Shown here: positions 41,098 through 50,086 of the stretch, one piece after another
How positions within the stretch are numbered: position 1 is the stretch's first letter
How the letters are laid out: every line of letters starts with the position of its first letter
Source of the DNA: Erwinia endophytica
Lineage (GTDB): Bacteria; Pseudomonadota; Gammaproteobacteria; Enterobacterales; Enterobacteriaceae
DNA: 64,000 bases
Direction: 5' to 3'
NCBI RefSeq assembly: GCF_009295515.1
Contig: NZ_RQVV01000016.1
Coordinates: 1 to 64,000, forward strand
Notes under the pieces: model-generated
Database searches by the model: none
Told to the model about the DNA's origin: nothing
Seen by the model: only the letters and a program-made list of their open reading frames with translations
Program-made: the position numbers and the translations under genes

Positions 41098-41798
41098 AAA
41101 ATGTCGGAGAACAACAGGCGACCAGCGACCTGCTGGATGATCGTGCAGTCAGCGATTACCTGCTGCAAAATCCGGACTTCTTTATTCGCAATGCCCGCCA
41201 GGTCGAGCAAATGCAGGTACCGCATCCGATCCGTGGAACGGTTTCTCTGGTGGAATGGCAACTGAGTCGTCAGCGCAATCAGATCACCCAGTTGGAAGAA
41301 GAGATAACCTTGCTGATGGAGCAGGCCAGCGCCAATCAGCAACTGTTCGATCGCTTGTTAATGCTACAGTCCCACCTTGCGTCAGCCTCCAGCCTGCATG
41401 ACATGCTGAACCGCCTGCACCGCTGGGCGCGTGAGTTGGGTCTGGCCGGTGCGAATGTGCGTTTATTCAGCGAAAAGTGGCGTATTGGCGCGCCTTCGGA
41501 CTTCACACAACTGGCATTGTCGCACCAGGCTTTTGAGCCCATCCGCATTCAGCGTTTGGGGAAACAGCATCATTATCTTGGCAGTCTGAACGGTCCTGAG
41601 TTGCTACTGCTGTTGCCTCAGGCGAAAGCTATCGGCTCGGTTGCTCTGTCGCTGATGGGGGAGCAGGGCGAGCTCGGCGTATTGATCTTCAGCAGCCGTG
41701 ATAAGCAACATTATCAATCCGGCATGGGTACGGTGCTGCTGCAGTATTTGTCACAAATGCTGCCAGAACTTTTGCAGCGCTGGATTGAGCGCGCATGA
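41094..41798 (+). CDS. yigA: YigA, DUF484 protein
   Basis: This 234-residue DUF484 protein, GAF-like in fold, has an N-terminal helical part ([22 protein letters not shown]) and a coiled coil near 60-85. Function is unknown. Across enterobacteria it lies between dapF and xerC, with ATGA overlaps on both sides here. Confidence 0.9.
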   Translation: MKNVGEQQATSDLLDDRAVSDYLLQNPDFFIRNARQVEQMQVPHPIRGTVSLVEWQLSRQRNQITQLEEEITLLMEQASANQQLFDRLLMLQSHLASASSLHDMLNRLHRWARELGLAGANVRLFSEKWRIGAPSDFTQLALSHQAFEPIRIQRLGKQHHYLGSLNGPELLLLLPQAKAIGSVALSLMGEQGELGVLIFSSRDKQHYQSGMGTVLLQYLSQMLPELLQRWIERA

Positions 41799-42703
41799 AC
41801 AACGATTCCCCTCTACAGTCAGCCGTCGAGGGCTTTTTGCGTTATCTGAAGGTAGAACGCCAGCTCAGTCCGCTGACGCAGATCAATTATCAGCGTCAGC
41901 TTAGCGCCTGTGTCCTGCTGCTGACGGAGATGAAACTTTCAGGCTGGGATAAACTGGATGCGGCTCAGGTTCGCTCGCTCGCAGCTCGCAGTCGCCGTGC
42001 CGGGTTAAAACCTGCCAGCCTTGCATTACGTCTCTCCGCTTTACGTAGTTTCCTGGACTGGCAGATGAGTCAGGGAATGTTAAAGGCGAATCCAGCGAAG
42101 GGGATCGCCACGCCACGTGCGCCACGCCATTTACCGAAAAATATCGATGTCGATGAGGTTGATCGCCTGCTGGAGATCGACCTCAATGATCCGCTGGCGG
42201 TGCGCGATCGGGCCATGTTGGAGATTATGTACGGTGCGGGTCTGCGTTTGTCTGAGCTGGTTGGGATAGATACGGGCCATCTTGACCTTGCTTCCGGCGA
42301 AGTGTGGGTTATGGGGAAAGGCAGCAAAGAGCGCCGTTTGCCTATGGGCCGCACGGCGGTACTGTGGATGGAGCACTGGCTGGAAATGCGTGAGCTGTTT
42401 GCACCGGAAGACCATGCCGTGTTTCTCTCGAAACAGGGAAAACGCATCTCGGCCCGCAACGTGCAGAAGCGCTTTGCCGAGTGGGGAGTTAAGCAGGGGG
42501 TTTCCAGCCATATTCATCCTCATAAATTGCGTCACTCCTTTGCCACTCATATGCTGGAATCCAGCGGTGATCTGCGTGCTGTACAGGAATTGTTGGGCCA
42601 CGCCAATCTTAGTACCACACAAATTTATACCCATCTTGACTTCCAACACCTGGCGTCGGTTTACGATGCTGCCCATCCCCGTGCCAAACGAGGAAAATCC
42701 TGA
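41795..42703 (+). CDS. xerC: XerC tyrosine recombinase
   Basis: This 302-residue recombinase resolves chromosome dimers at dif together with XerD. The N-terminal SAM-like core-binding domain covers about 1-95. The catalytic set includes Arg in GAGLRLSEL, Lys in GKGSKERR, His243 and Arg246 ([10 protein letters not shown]), His269 and the nucleophile Tyr278 in QIYTHLDF. It overlaps yigB by one base (TGATG). Confidence 0.97.
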   Translation: MNNDSPLQSAVEGFLRYLKVERQLSPLTQINYQRQLSACVLLLTEMKLSGWDKLDAAQVRSLAARSRRAGLKPASLALRLSALRSFLDWQMSQGMLKANPAKGIATPRAPRHLPKNIDVDEVDRLLEIDLNDPLAVRDRAMLEIMYGAGLRLSELVGIDTGHLDLASGEVWVMGKGSKERRLPMGRTAVLWMEHWLEMRELFAPEDHAVFLSKQGKRISARNVQKRFAEWGVKQGVSSHIHPHKLRHSFATHMLESSGDLRAVQELLGHANLSTTQIYTHLDFQHLASVYDAAHPRAKRGKS

Positions 42704-43419
42704 TGCGTTTTTATCGTCCACTGCGCCCGATCGCGGCGATGACCTTTGACCTGGATGACACGCTGTACGACAACCGTCCCGTTATCCGTCGCACTGCCCA
42801 AAAATCCCATGCCTTCCTGCAGTCGTATCATCCGTTGTTGCGCCAGTTCAGCGTTGAGCAGTATCAACAACTGCGCGACAGCCTGCTCAAACAGGAACCT
42901 GATATTTATCATGACGTCAGTGAATGGCGTCGCCGAGCCGTCGAACTGGCGATGCGCAATGTGGGTCTCAACGAAGATGAAGCTGGGGAAGGATCGCGTG
43001 CGGTGATGGCGGAGTTTGCTTACTGGCGTAGCCAGGTCGAGGTGCCGGATGAGACACATAGCACGCTCGCCATGCTGGCAGAACGTATCCCGCTGGTGGT
43101 TATCACCAATGGTAATGCCGAACCTCACCTGTTCGGTCTGGATAAATATTTCAAATTTATCCTGCGAGCCGGGCCTGATGGCCGGGCTAAACCGTATCAC
43201 GATATGTATCATCTGGCGGCCCAAAACCTCGGTTTGCCGCTGGAGAACATTTTGCATATTGGCGATGACCTGACCACAGATGTCGCGGGATCGGTGCGTT
43301 GCGGCATGCAATCCTGCTGGATCAATCTGTGTGCAGGCAACTTGATGCATATCGCCGACAGTCGCCTGTTGCCAGATTTAGAAATTTCCCGGTTGGCATC
43401 GCTGACCGCGCTGGTATAA
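42703..43419 (+). CDS. yigB: YigB, HAD phosphatase of FMN metabolism
   Basis: This 238-residue HAD-family phosphatase has the nucleophile motif FDLDDTLYD (Asp16, Asp18), ITNGNA and [11 protein letters not shown]. coli YigB dephosphorylates 5-amino-6-(5-phosphoribitylamino)uracil in riboflavin synthesis and also FMN. Its 3' end holds the uvrD promoter. Confidence 0.94.
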   Translation: MRFYRPLRPIAAMTFDLDDTLYDNRPVIRRTAQKSHAFLQSYHPLLRQFSVEQYQQLRDSLLKQEPDIYHDVSEWRRRAVELAMRNVGLNEDEAGEGSRAVMAEFAYWRSQVEVPDETHSTLAMLAERIPLVVITNGNAEPHLFGLDKYFKFILRAGPDGRAKPYHDMYHLAAQNLGLPLENILHIGDDLTTDVAGSVRCGMQSCWINLCAGNLMHIADSRLLPDLEISRLASLTALV

Positions 43420-43420
43420 T
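43393..43420 (+). promoter_or_regulatory. uvrD promoter
   Basis: TTGGCA (43393-43398), 16 bases, then a perfect TATAAT (43415-43420). The promoter overlaps the stop codon of yigB. Confidence 0.8.
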
Positions 43421-43423
43421 AAG

Positions 43424-43439
43424 CTGGTTAAATATCCAG
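43424..43439 (+). promoter_or_regulatory. LexA box of uvrD
   Basis: CTG-GTTAAATATC-CAG fits the LexA operator CTG-N10-CAG with an AT-rich centre. It starts three bases after the -10 box, so bound LexA would block uvrD transcription until DNA damage. Confidence 0.85.
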
Positions 43440-43440
43440 T

Positions 43441-43457
43441 GGAGCGCCAGACGCTCC
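43441..43457 (+). other. Hairpin in the uvrD leader
   Basis: GGAGCG-N5-CGCTCC is followed by CCTTTCC, just before the uvrD start. E. coli uvrD is reported to have premature termination shortly after its promoter; this hairpin may do the same, though the T tract is poor. Confidence 0.5.
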
Positions 43458-43475
43458 CCTTTCCTGACGGTGCTT

Positions 43476-45638
43476 ATGGACGTTTCTGATCTGCTCGACA
43501 GCTTAAATGACAAACAACGCGAAGCCGTTGCCGCGCCGCGCCGTAATATGCTGGTACTGGCTGGAGCGGGGAGCGGGAAAACCCGCGTTTTGGTGCACCG
43601 GATTGCCTGGTTGCTGGCGGTAGAGAACTGTTCGCCTTATTCAATAGTGGCCGTGACTTTTACCAATAAGGCCGCCGCAGAGATGCGGCATCGTATTGAG
43701 CAACTGGTTGGCACCAGCCAGGGCGGCATGTGGATTGGGACTTTTCACGGACTGGCTCATCGTTTGTTACGCGCGCATCATCTTGATGCCAATTTGCCGC
43801 AGGATTTCCAGATTTTGGACGGTGAAGATCAACAGCGTCTCCTGAAACGTTTGATTAAGGCCATGAATCTGGATGAGAAGCAGTGGCCAGCCCGACAGGC
43901 CATGTGGTACATCAATGGTAAGAAAGATGAAGGGTTGCGGCCGAAACATATCGAGAGTTACGGCAACCCCGTTGAGCAAACATGGCTGAGGATTTACCAG
44001 GCCTACCAGGAAGCTTGTGACCGGGCGGGGTTAGTGGATTTTGCCGAGCTATTGCTGCGAGCACATGAATTGTGGCTGAATAAACCTCATATTCTCAATC
44101 ACTACCGCGAACGCTTCAGCAATATTCTGGTGGACGAGTTTCAGGACACCAATAATATCCAGTATGCATGGATTAGAATGCTGGCGGGTGACACTGGCAA
44201 CGTCATGATTGTTGGGGATGATGACCAGTCGATCTATGGCTGGCGTGGTGCGCAGGTGGAAAACATTCAGCGTTTCCTCAACGATTTCAGCGGTGCTGAA
44301 ACTATTCGTCTGGAACAAAACTATCGCTCCACCAACAATATCCTTAAAGCGGCTAACGCCCTGATCGCCAACAATAACGGACGACTGGGTAAAGAGCTGT
44401 GGACCGATGGTGTCGACGGTGAGCCGATCGCTATTTATTGCGCGTTTAATGAGCTGGATGAAGCCCGTTTTGTGGTCAGCCGCATCAAAGCATGGATGGA
44501 AAACGGTGGGGCGCTGAATGACTGTGCAATACTCTATCGTAGCAATGCTCAGTCGCGCGTGCTGGAAGAAGCGTTGCTGCAAACCAACCTGCCTTACCGC
44601 ATCTATGGCGGTATGCGTTTCTTCGAGCGCCAGGAAATCAAGGATGCACTGGCTTATCTGCGTCTGATTGCCAACCGTAATGACGATGCCGCTTTTGAGC
44701 GCGTGGTGAATACGCCGACACGTGGCATTGGTGATCGCACGCTGGATGTGGTGCGGCAAACGGCCCGTGAGCGCCAACTGACATTGTGGCAAACCACGCG
44801 TGCGTTGTTGCAGGAAAAAGCATTAGCGGGTCGCGCAGCTTCCGCGTTGCAGCGTTTTATCGAACTGGTGGACTCGTTAGCGCAGGAAACCAGCGAGCTG
44901 CCACTGCATGTTCAGACTGATCGGGTGATTAAAGACTCAGGCTTGTGGCTGATGTACGAGCAGGAGAAGGGAGAGAAAGGCCAGGCACGCATTGAAAACC
45001 TTGAAGAACTGGTCAATGCCACCCGGCAGTACAGCTATCAGGATGAAGAGGAAGATTTGCTGCCGTTGCAGGCTTTCCTGGCGCATGCTGCGCTGGAGGC
45101 CGGCGAAGGCCAGGCGGATAAGTGGCAGGATGCGGTGCAGTTGATGACCATGCATGCAGCGAAAGGTCTCGAATTTATGCAGGTGTTTATCGTCGGCATG
45201 GAAGAAGGCATGTTTCCGAGTCAGATGTCGCTGGAGGAAGGGGGAAGGCTGGAGGAAGAGCGGCGTCTTGCCTATGTCGGCGTGACGCGCGCGATGCAGA
45301 AGTTGACCCTGACCTATGCTGAAACGCGTCGCCTGTATGGCAAAGAGGTGTATCACCGTCCCTCGCGCTTTGTCGGCGAACTGCCAGAGGCGTGTGTGGA
45401 AGAAGTACGACTACGCGCCAGCGTTACTCGTCCGGTCAGCCACCAGCGAATGGGGACCCCCATCACCCAGAACGACAGCGGTTTCGCTCTTGGGCAGCGC
45501 GTACGCCATGCCAAGTTTGGCGAAGGCACGGTCGTTAATCTGGAAGGCAGCGGCGAACATAGTCGTTTGCAGGTCGCCTTCCAGGGACAGGGGATCAAAT
45601 GGCTGGTCGCTGCTTACGCGAAGCTGGAAACGGTATGA
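43476..45638 (+). CDS. uvrD: UvrD, DNA helicase II
   Basis: This 720-residue SF1A 3'-5' helicase acts in nucleotide excision and mismatch repair. Walker A is GAGSGKT (30-36); [20 protein letters not shown] and QNYRST follow. The C-terminal KFGEGTV...LQVAF segment is the Tudor-like fold that contacts RNA polymerase and UvrB. Start at 43476 (MDVSDLLDSLND) gives exactly the E. coli length. It has its own LexA-controlled promoter. Confidence 0.97.
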   Translation: MDVSDLLDSLNDKQREAVAAPRRNMLVLAGAGSGKTRVLVHRIAWLLAVENCSPYSIVAVTFTNKAAAEMRHRIEQLVGTSQGGMWIGTFHGLAHRLLRAHHLDANLPQDFQILDGEDQQRLLKRLIKAMNLDEKQWPARQAMWYINGKKDEGLRPKHIESYGNPVEQTWLRIYQAYQEACDRAGLVDFAELLLRAHELWLNKPHILNHYRERFSNILVDEFQDTNNIQYAWIRMLAGDTGNVMIVGDDDQSIYGWRGAQVENIQRFLNDFSGAETIRLEQNYRSTNNILKAANALIANNNGRLGKELWTDGVDGEPIAIYCAFNELDEARFVVSRIKAWMENGGALNDCAILYRSNAQSRVLEEALLQTNLPYRIYGGMRFFERQEIKDALAYLRLIANRNDDAAFERVVNTPTRGIGDRTLDVVRQTARERQLTLWQTTRALLQEKALAGRAASALQRFIELVDSLAQETSELPLHVQTDRVIKDSGLWLMYEQEKGEKGQARIENLEELVNATRQYSYQDEEEDLLPLQAFLAHAALEAGEGQADKWQDAVQLMTMHAAKGLEFMQVFIVGMEEGMFPSQMSLEEGGRLEEERRLAYVGVTRAMQKLTLTYAETRRLYGKEVYHRPSRFVGELPEACVEEVRLRASVTRPVSHQRMGTPITQNDSGFALGQRVRHAKFGEGTVVNLEGSGEHSRLQVAFQGQGIKWLVAAYAKLETV

Positions 45639-45648
45639 TGCTGTATGG

Positions 45649-46122
45649 TTACCATGCGTAACGGTCGCCGGGGTGCGCGCGGGCATACCAGGCCATGACT
45701 TTATCCGTATCTGCGCCGCCTTCCGGTGGTGCCCAGGACATGCAATCATCTTCTACCAGCGCCTGATAAGGGCCGCGTTTTACTTCAAAAATTACCCCAC
45801 CTTCATCCAGTGATAGTACGGCATGCCAGGTAAAGGCGGGTATTTCTTGTAACAAAACCGTTTCGCCCAGCACGGTGCGGTGGGTTACTTCGCCAGTGTC
45901 ACTAAACTGTAGCAGCACAAAACGGCCCTTCAGGGGCGTGAGCAACTCCCAGGTTTGTGGATGGCGGTGAGGGCGAATGTAAGTGCCTGGTTCCATCGCG
46001 ATGGCCAGACGCTGTACCGGATCGCTGAGCTCTTCATGCAGGGTGCGGTGCGAACGCAGGCGGGCTACGCTGGCAGCCTGTTGGCTCATGTTGACCAGGT
46101 CGGAATGGGTGAGTTGTTTCAT
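45649..46122 (-). CDS. WbuC-family cupin metalloprotein
   Basis: This 157-residue cupin has the metal-binding pattern YIRPHRHPQTWELLTPL (two His and a Glu, about 49-60) and a second His in FTWHAVLSL (about 100), on the usual double-stranded beta-helix. WbuC-type cupins occur in O-antigen and other sugar clusters; no reaction is established. The gene opposes uvrD, ten bases from its stop, and is not present at this site in E. coli. Base composition looks like its neighbours. Confidence 0.8.
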   Translation of the reverse strand: MKQLTHSDLVNMSQQAASVARLRSHRTLHEELSDPVQRLAIAMEPGTYIRPHRHPQTWELLTPLKGRFVLLQFSDTGEVTHRTVLGETVLLQEIPAFTWHAVLSLDEGGVIFEVKRGPYQALVEDDCMSWAPPEGGADTDKVMAWYARAHPGDRYAW

Positions 46123-46210
46123 TCGAATCCTTATTATCCGGGGTTGCTGTTGACGCCATTTTCAGCACAGCGTAACATGCGCGCACCATTACCCTAAGAG
46201 GACATTTGCC

Positions 46211-46270
46211 TTGGACACACCCAGTAGATACTGGCTTATTGACCTGGATACCACCAGGTACAACTCCTAA
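46211..46270 (+). CDS. corL: CorL, corA leader peptide
   Basis: A 19-codon frame starts at TTG (46211), reads MDTPSRYWLIDLD at its N-terminus and stops at 46270. A strong binding site GAGGA lies eight bases before the start. In Salmonella a short leader gene, corL, controls Rho-dependent termination in the corA leader by its translation. The frame contains two short palindromes (CCAGTAGATACTGG and CCTGG-N6-CCAGG), and its stop codon lies in a 9-base stem, as expected of a translation-sensitive switch. Confidence 0.75.
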   Translation: MDTPSRYWLIDLDTTRYNS

Positions 46271-46296
46271 GGCTATCCTTCTCAGCCGATAGCCTT
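46269..46296 (+). promoter_or_regulatory. Hairpin over the corL stop codon
   Basis: AAGGCTATC (46269-46277) and GATAGCCTT (46288-46296) form a perfect 9-base stem with a 10-base loop. The left arm includes the last two bases of the corL stop, so a ribosome finishing corL would keep it open. The remaining leader to 46408 holds no gene. Confidence 0.65.
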
Positions 46297-46408
46297 CGTG
46301 GTTGTTGGCGCTCCGCTTTTGTGCCGCACTGAGTCATATCGACCGAAACGTCCCCGTTTCCTGTGTTCAAGCGCCAGTCCCATGTTACTGTGATTTGGGA
46401 GTACAGCT

Positions 46409-47362
46409 ATGCTGAGTGCATTTAAACTTGATCACTGTCGCCTGACTCGTCTTGAGCTGGAAGAACCTACCGATGAATTGGTCAGTTCAGTTTGGGTTGA
46501 TCTGATTGAGCCGGAAGAAAATGAGCGCGATCGTGTTCAGAACGAGCTGGGTCAGAGTTTAGCGACGCGTCCTGAACTGGAAGATATTGAGGCATCAGCC
46601 CGTTTCTTCGAAGATGAAGATGGCCTGCATATCCACTCCTTTTTCTTCTATGAAGATGCGGACGATCACGCCGGTAACTCCACAGTGGCCTTTACCATCC
46701 GTGAAGGCCGCCTTTATACCCTGCGTGAGCGCGAACTGCCGGCATTCCGCCTTTATCGTATGCGTGCGCGTAATCAGGTATTGATCGACGGCAATGCTTA
46801 TGAACTGTTGCTGGATCTGTTCGAAACTAAAATTGAACAGTTGGCGGATGAAATCGAGAATATCTACAGCGATCTGGAAAAGCTCAGTCGGGTCATTATG
46901 GAAGGTCAACAGGGCGATGAATTTGACGCTGCGCTGTCGACACTGGCGGAACTGGAAGATATTGGCTGGAAGGTTCGTCTGTGTTTGATGGATACTCAGC
47001 GAGCGCTCAATTTCCTGGTGCGTAAGGCGCGTCTGCCCGCTAACCAACTGGAGCAGGCACGGGAAATCCTGCGCGATATTGAGTCGCTGTTGCCGCATAA
47101 TGAATCACTGTTCCAGAAGGTAAACTTCCTGATGCAGGCGGCGATGGGCTTTATCAACATTGAGCAGAACCGCATTATCAAAATTTTCTCCGTGGTCTCG
47201 GTGGTGTTCCTGCCGCCAACGTTGGTGGCCTCCAGCTATGGGATGAACTTTGAGTTTATGCCGGAGCTGAAGTGGAGCTTTGGTTATCCTGCCGCCATCG
47301 GTCTGATGATCCTCGCGGGTCTGGCACCTTATGCTTACTTTAAGCGTAAGAACTGGCTGTAA
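46409..47362 (+). CDS. corA: CorA magnesium/cobalt channel
   Basis: This 317-residue pentameric channel brings Mg2+, Co2+ and Ni2+ into the cell. A large cytoplasmic alpha/beta and stalk region (1-255) is followed by two membrane helices with the signature GMN (278-280) at the end of the first, and a basic tail KRKNWL. One residue longer than E. coli CorA and very similar. Confidence 0.97.
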   Translation: MLSAFKLDHCRLTRLELEEPTDELVSSVWVDLIEPEENERDRVQNELGQSLATRPELEDIEASARFFEDEDGLHIHSFFFYEDADDHAGNSTVAFTIREGRLYTLRERELPAFRLYRMRARNQVLIDGNAYELLLDLFETKIEQLADEIENIYSDLEKLSRVIMEGQQGDEFDAALSTLAELEDIGWKVRLCLMDTQRALNFLVRKARLPANQLEQAREILRDIESLLPHNESLFQKVNFLMQAAMGFINIEQNRIIKIFSVVSVVFLPPTLVASSYGMNFEFMPELKWSFGYPAAIGLMILAGLAPYAYFKRKNWL

Positions 47363-47460
47363 GTCTTCACCGCTCTCAACCCGACGGGCGGTGAACGCCG
47401 ATCCGACATAAAACCTTTCGTGCCATGGACGGCGACAGGTGGACTATCCGCCAGTCAGAT

Positions 47461-48354
47461 TTACCGTGGTTCCCTGTGTCTCAGTGTGCTCAGTGCGTCA
47501 AAAATAAACAGTGCCAGCGCGGCCCAGATAAAGCCAAAGGTCACTGTCTTGTCTGGCGTCAGTTGTTCACCATAGAATATTACCGCCAGCAGGAACATGA
47601 GTGTCGGGCCCAGATACTGGAAGAAGCCCACGGTGGAGAGCCGCAATCGGGTACAGGCGGCGGTAAACAGCATCAATGGGATGGTGGTGACAATCCCCGC
47701 GGCGACCAGTAACAGATTCAGCGACATCGGGTTTTGTGTCAGGTGGCTGGTGGTGCTGTCGGCGATGCCAAACAGATAGATTGCCGCCGCGGGTAGCAGC
47801 CAACTGGTTTCAATTAACATCCCGGTTTGCGCATCCACGCCAATTTTTTTGCGCAACAGGCCGTAGAAAGAGAAGGTCAGCGCCAGCCCCAGGGCAATCA
47901 TCGGTACTGAGCCAAATTTCCATAGCTGAATCAGTACGCCGCTGGCGGCCAATAACACCGCCAGCCACTGTAGCCGGCGGAAACGTTCGCCGAGAAATAC
48001 CATCCCAACCAGCACGTTGAGCAACGGATTGATAAAATAACCAAGACTGGCTTCCAGTATATGATGGTTATTCACCGCCCAGATAAAAATCAACCAGTTA
48101 CAGCAAACCATACTGGCGGACACGGCCAGCAGCAGCACTTTTTTCGGTTGCTGTAGCGTGAGTTTTACCTTTGCCCAGTTGCGACTGCAACTGACCAGAA
48201 TCAGCATAAAAAAGAATGACCAGATCACCCGGTGAGTGATTATCTCTCCGGCGTCCACCTGTTGGATTAGCTTGAAATAGGCGGGGGCGATGCCCCAGAT
48301 GAAATAAGCCCCCAGAGCAAAAAATATCCCTTGTCGTGTTTGTTGTGCATCCAT
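47461..48354 (-). CDS. rarD: RarD, EamA/DMT-family transporter
   Basis: This 297-residue membrane protein has ten predicted helices in two EamA repeats and matches E. coli RarD (for example HNNHHILEASLGYFINPL-like and NPMSLNLLLVAAGIVTT segments). The substrate is not established; it was named for a chloramphenicol phenotype in Pseudomonas. It lies 34 bases after yigI on the same strand. Confidence 0.92.
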   Translation of the reverse strand: MDAQQTRQGIFFALGAYFIWGIAPAYFKLIQQVDAGEIITHRVIWSFFFMLILVSCSRNWAKVKLTLQQPKKVLLLAVSASMVCCNWLIFIWAVNNHHILEASLGYFINPLLNVLVGMVFLGERFRRLQWLAVLLAASGVLIQLWKFGSVPMIALGLALTFSFYGLLRKKIGVDAQTGMLIETSWLLPAAAIYLFGIADSTTSHLTQNPMSLNLLLVAAGIVTTIPLMLFTAACTRLRLSTVGFFQYLGPTLMFLLAVIFYGEQLTPDKTVTFGFIWAALALFIFDALSTLRHREPR

Positions 48355-48388
48355 GTAAATAGGCTCTCAGTGATGATTAACCCGGCTT

Positions 48389-48862
48389 TCAGCCGACCAG
48401 ATAAGTCGCCGTGGCGCTGGCTATATACCCACCTGCGTCGTTATGCAGTTCCACCCTGGCCACGGACACTTTATTACCGCTGCGCAGCAGGTTGCTGGTG
48501 GCAACGAAACGTTCACCGCGTCCGGGACGCAGATAATCAACACGCAGGTCGATGGTGCCCATCCGCGACAGGCGTTGGCGTAGATCTTCTTCAGTAATGC
48601 TTTCCTGGCGGGTTAAGGCGCTGCTGACACAAACCAGTCCCGCCGCCACGTCCAGTACGGAGGCAATGACGCCACCGTGCAGAATTTTTTGCGCGACATT
48701 GCCAATCAACTTCTGCTGATGGGCAAAGCTCAGTTCGGCGTAATCCGGCTCCAGCCGATCCAATTGCAAACCGAGGGCACGGTTAAACGGCATGTCATAC
48801 ACAAAAATCTCACCGATCAGGCGCCGGGCGGCGTTCTGATTGAGGGGAACAACAGACATCAT
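48389..48862 (-). CDS. yigI: YigI, hotdog-fold thioesterase
   Basis: This 157-residue PaaI-type hotdog protein has the catalytic-loop pattern [17 protein letters not shown] (about 61-77) with Asp in the active-site helix. E. coli YigI is reported to cleave medium- and long-chain acyl-CoA. It is upstream of rarD and divergent from pldA. Confidence 0.9.
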   Translation of the reverse strand: MMSVVPLNQNAARRLIGEIFVYDMPFNRALGLQLDRLEPDYAELSFAHQQKLIGNVAQKILHGGVIASVLDVAAGLVCVSSALTRQESITEEDLRQRLSRMGTIDLRVDYLRPGRGERFVATSNLLRSGNKVSVARVELHNDAGGYIASATATYLVG

Positions 48863-49146
48863 CGGGAATCCCTTTGCGAAAAAATAGACGGAGATATTTT
48901 AACAGAATGGCTAATCTGGACTGGTACGGTAGTGCTTTCCACTTGACGACATCAGCGTTAATGTCGGTCACTATTTTTCTGTGTAGAATAACGTGTTTTT
49001 TATGTCTTCAATCCGCAGAGGTGTTGGCTGCAAGCGCGCCCCGTCACTTACCTGAATAAGCTGCCGGGGATTTGCTTACAGGCCTTTCTGCAACGCGAAT
49101 TATTTCGGGTAGATAGACTTATTCCATTATTGCTCTGGAGAATACC

Positions 49147-50025
49147 ATGCCTATGCTGAAAGGGTTGCTGATTGCAGCGCTTCTGTTCCCTTCGTTAGTT
49201 TTGGCGCAAGAAGCGACGGTGACAAAGGTGCATGACCGGCCACCCGTCCGTGGCAGTATCATTGCTAACTTGCTGGAAAAGCATGACAATCCTTTCGTCC
49301 TTTATCCGTATGAAAGTAACTACGTCCTTTACACTGACACCAGTAACATCAATAAAGAGGCGATACAGTCTTACAACTGGTCGAATACCTCCAGACATGA
49401 TGAAGTGAAATTTCAACTGAGTCTGGCGATCCCATTATGGCGTGGCATTCTGGGGGACAACTCTGTTCTGGCCGCCTCCTATACTCAGGACTCGTGGTGG
49501 CAAGCCACCAACAGTGACGGGTCCGCCCCTTTCCGGGAAACGAATTATCAGCCGCAGATTTTCCTTGGTTGGGCCACGGATTATAACTTTGCGGGCTGGA
49601 CATTACGTGATGTGGAAGTGGGGCTGAACCACGATTCGAACGGTCGTTCCGAGCCCACTTCCCGCAGTTGGAATCGCGTCTATGCCCGCCTGATGGCGCA
49701 GCGTGGTAACTGGCTGGTTGAGGCAAAACCCTGGTATCGCATTCCAGAAAGTGAAAAAAACGATGATAACCCAGATATCACCAAGTACATGGGGTATTAT
49801 CGCCTGACTGTCGGGTACGAACTGGGTGCCAGCGTCTTTAGTCTTCAGGGCAACTATAACTGGAACACCGGTTACGGTGGGGCGCTACTGGGGTGGAGCT
49901 ATCCGCTGAGTGGACATGTCCGTTTCTACACGCAAGTTTTTAGTGGTTATGGGGAATCGCTGATTGACTATAACCATCGTCAGACCCGGGTAGGTGTCGG
50001 CGTCATGCTGAACGATCTGTTTTAA
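49147..50025 (+). CDS. pldA: Outer membrane phospholipase A
   Basis: This 292-residue outer-membrane phospholipase has a cleaved signal peptide (1-20, ending VLA) and a 12-strand beta barrel ending in Phe. The catalytic residues are His162, Ser164 and Asn176 in NHDSNG...SRSWN, which equal 142, 144 and 156 of the mature protein. It is active as a Ca-dependent dimer when outer-leaflet phospholipid appears. A CTGGAG binding site precedes the start. Confidence 0.96.
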   Translation: MPMLKGLLIAALLFPSLVLAQEATVTKVHDRPPVRGSIIANLLEKHDNPFVLYPYESNYVLYTDTSNINKEAIQSYNWSNTSRHDEVKFQLSLAIPLWRGILGDNSVLAASYTQDSWWQATNSDGSAPFRETNYQPQIFLGWATDYNFAGWTLRDVEVGLNHDSNGRSEPTSRSWNRVYARLMAQRGNWLVEAKPWYRIPESEKNDDNPDITKYMGYYRLTVGYELGASVFSLQGNYNWNTGYGGALLGWSYPLSGHVRFYTQVFSGYGESLIDYNHRQTRVGVGVMLNDLF

Positions 50026-50032
50026 TGCTTTT

Positions 50033-50066
50033 CGGGCGGGCTGAAATTTTTCAGTGTATCCGCCCG
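50033..50066 (+). other. Two-tier hairpin between pldA and recQ
   Basis: An outer stem CGGGCGG/CCGCCCG (50033-50039 and 50060-50066) encloses an inner CTGAA-ATTT-TTCAG stem. There is no T tract, so termination is uncertain; it lies eight bases after the pldA stop. Confidence 0.5.
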
Positions 50067-50086
50067 TTATCAGATTTGGGGAATAC

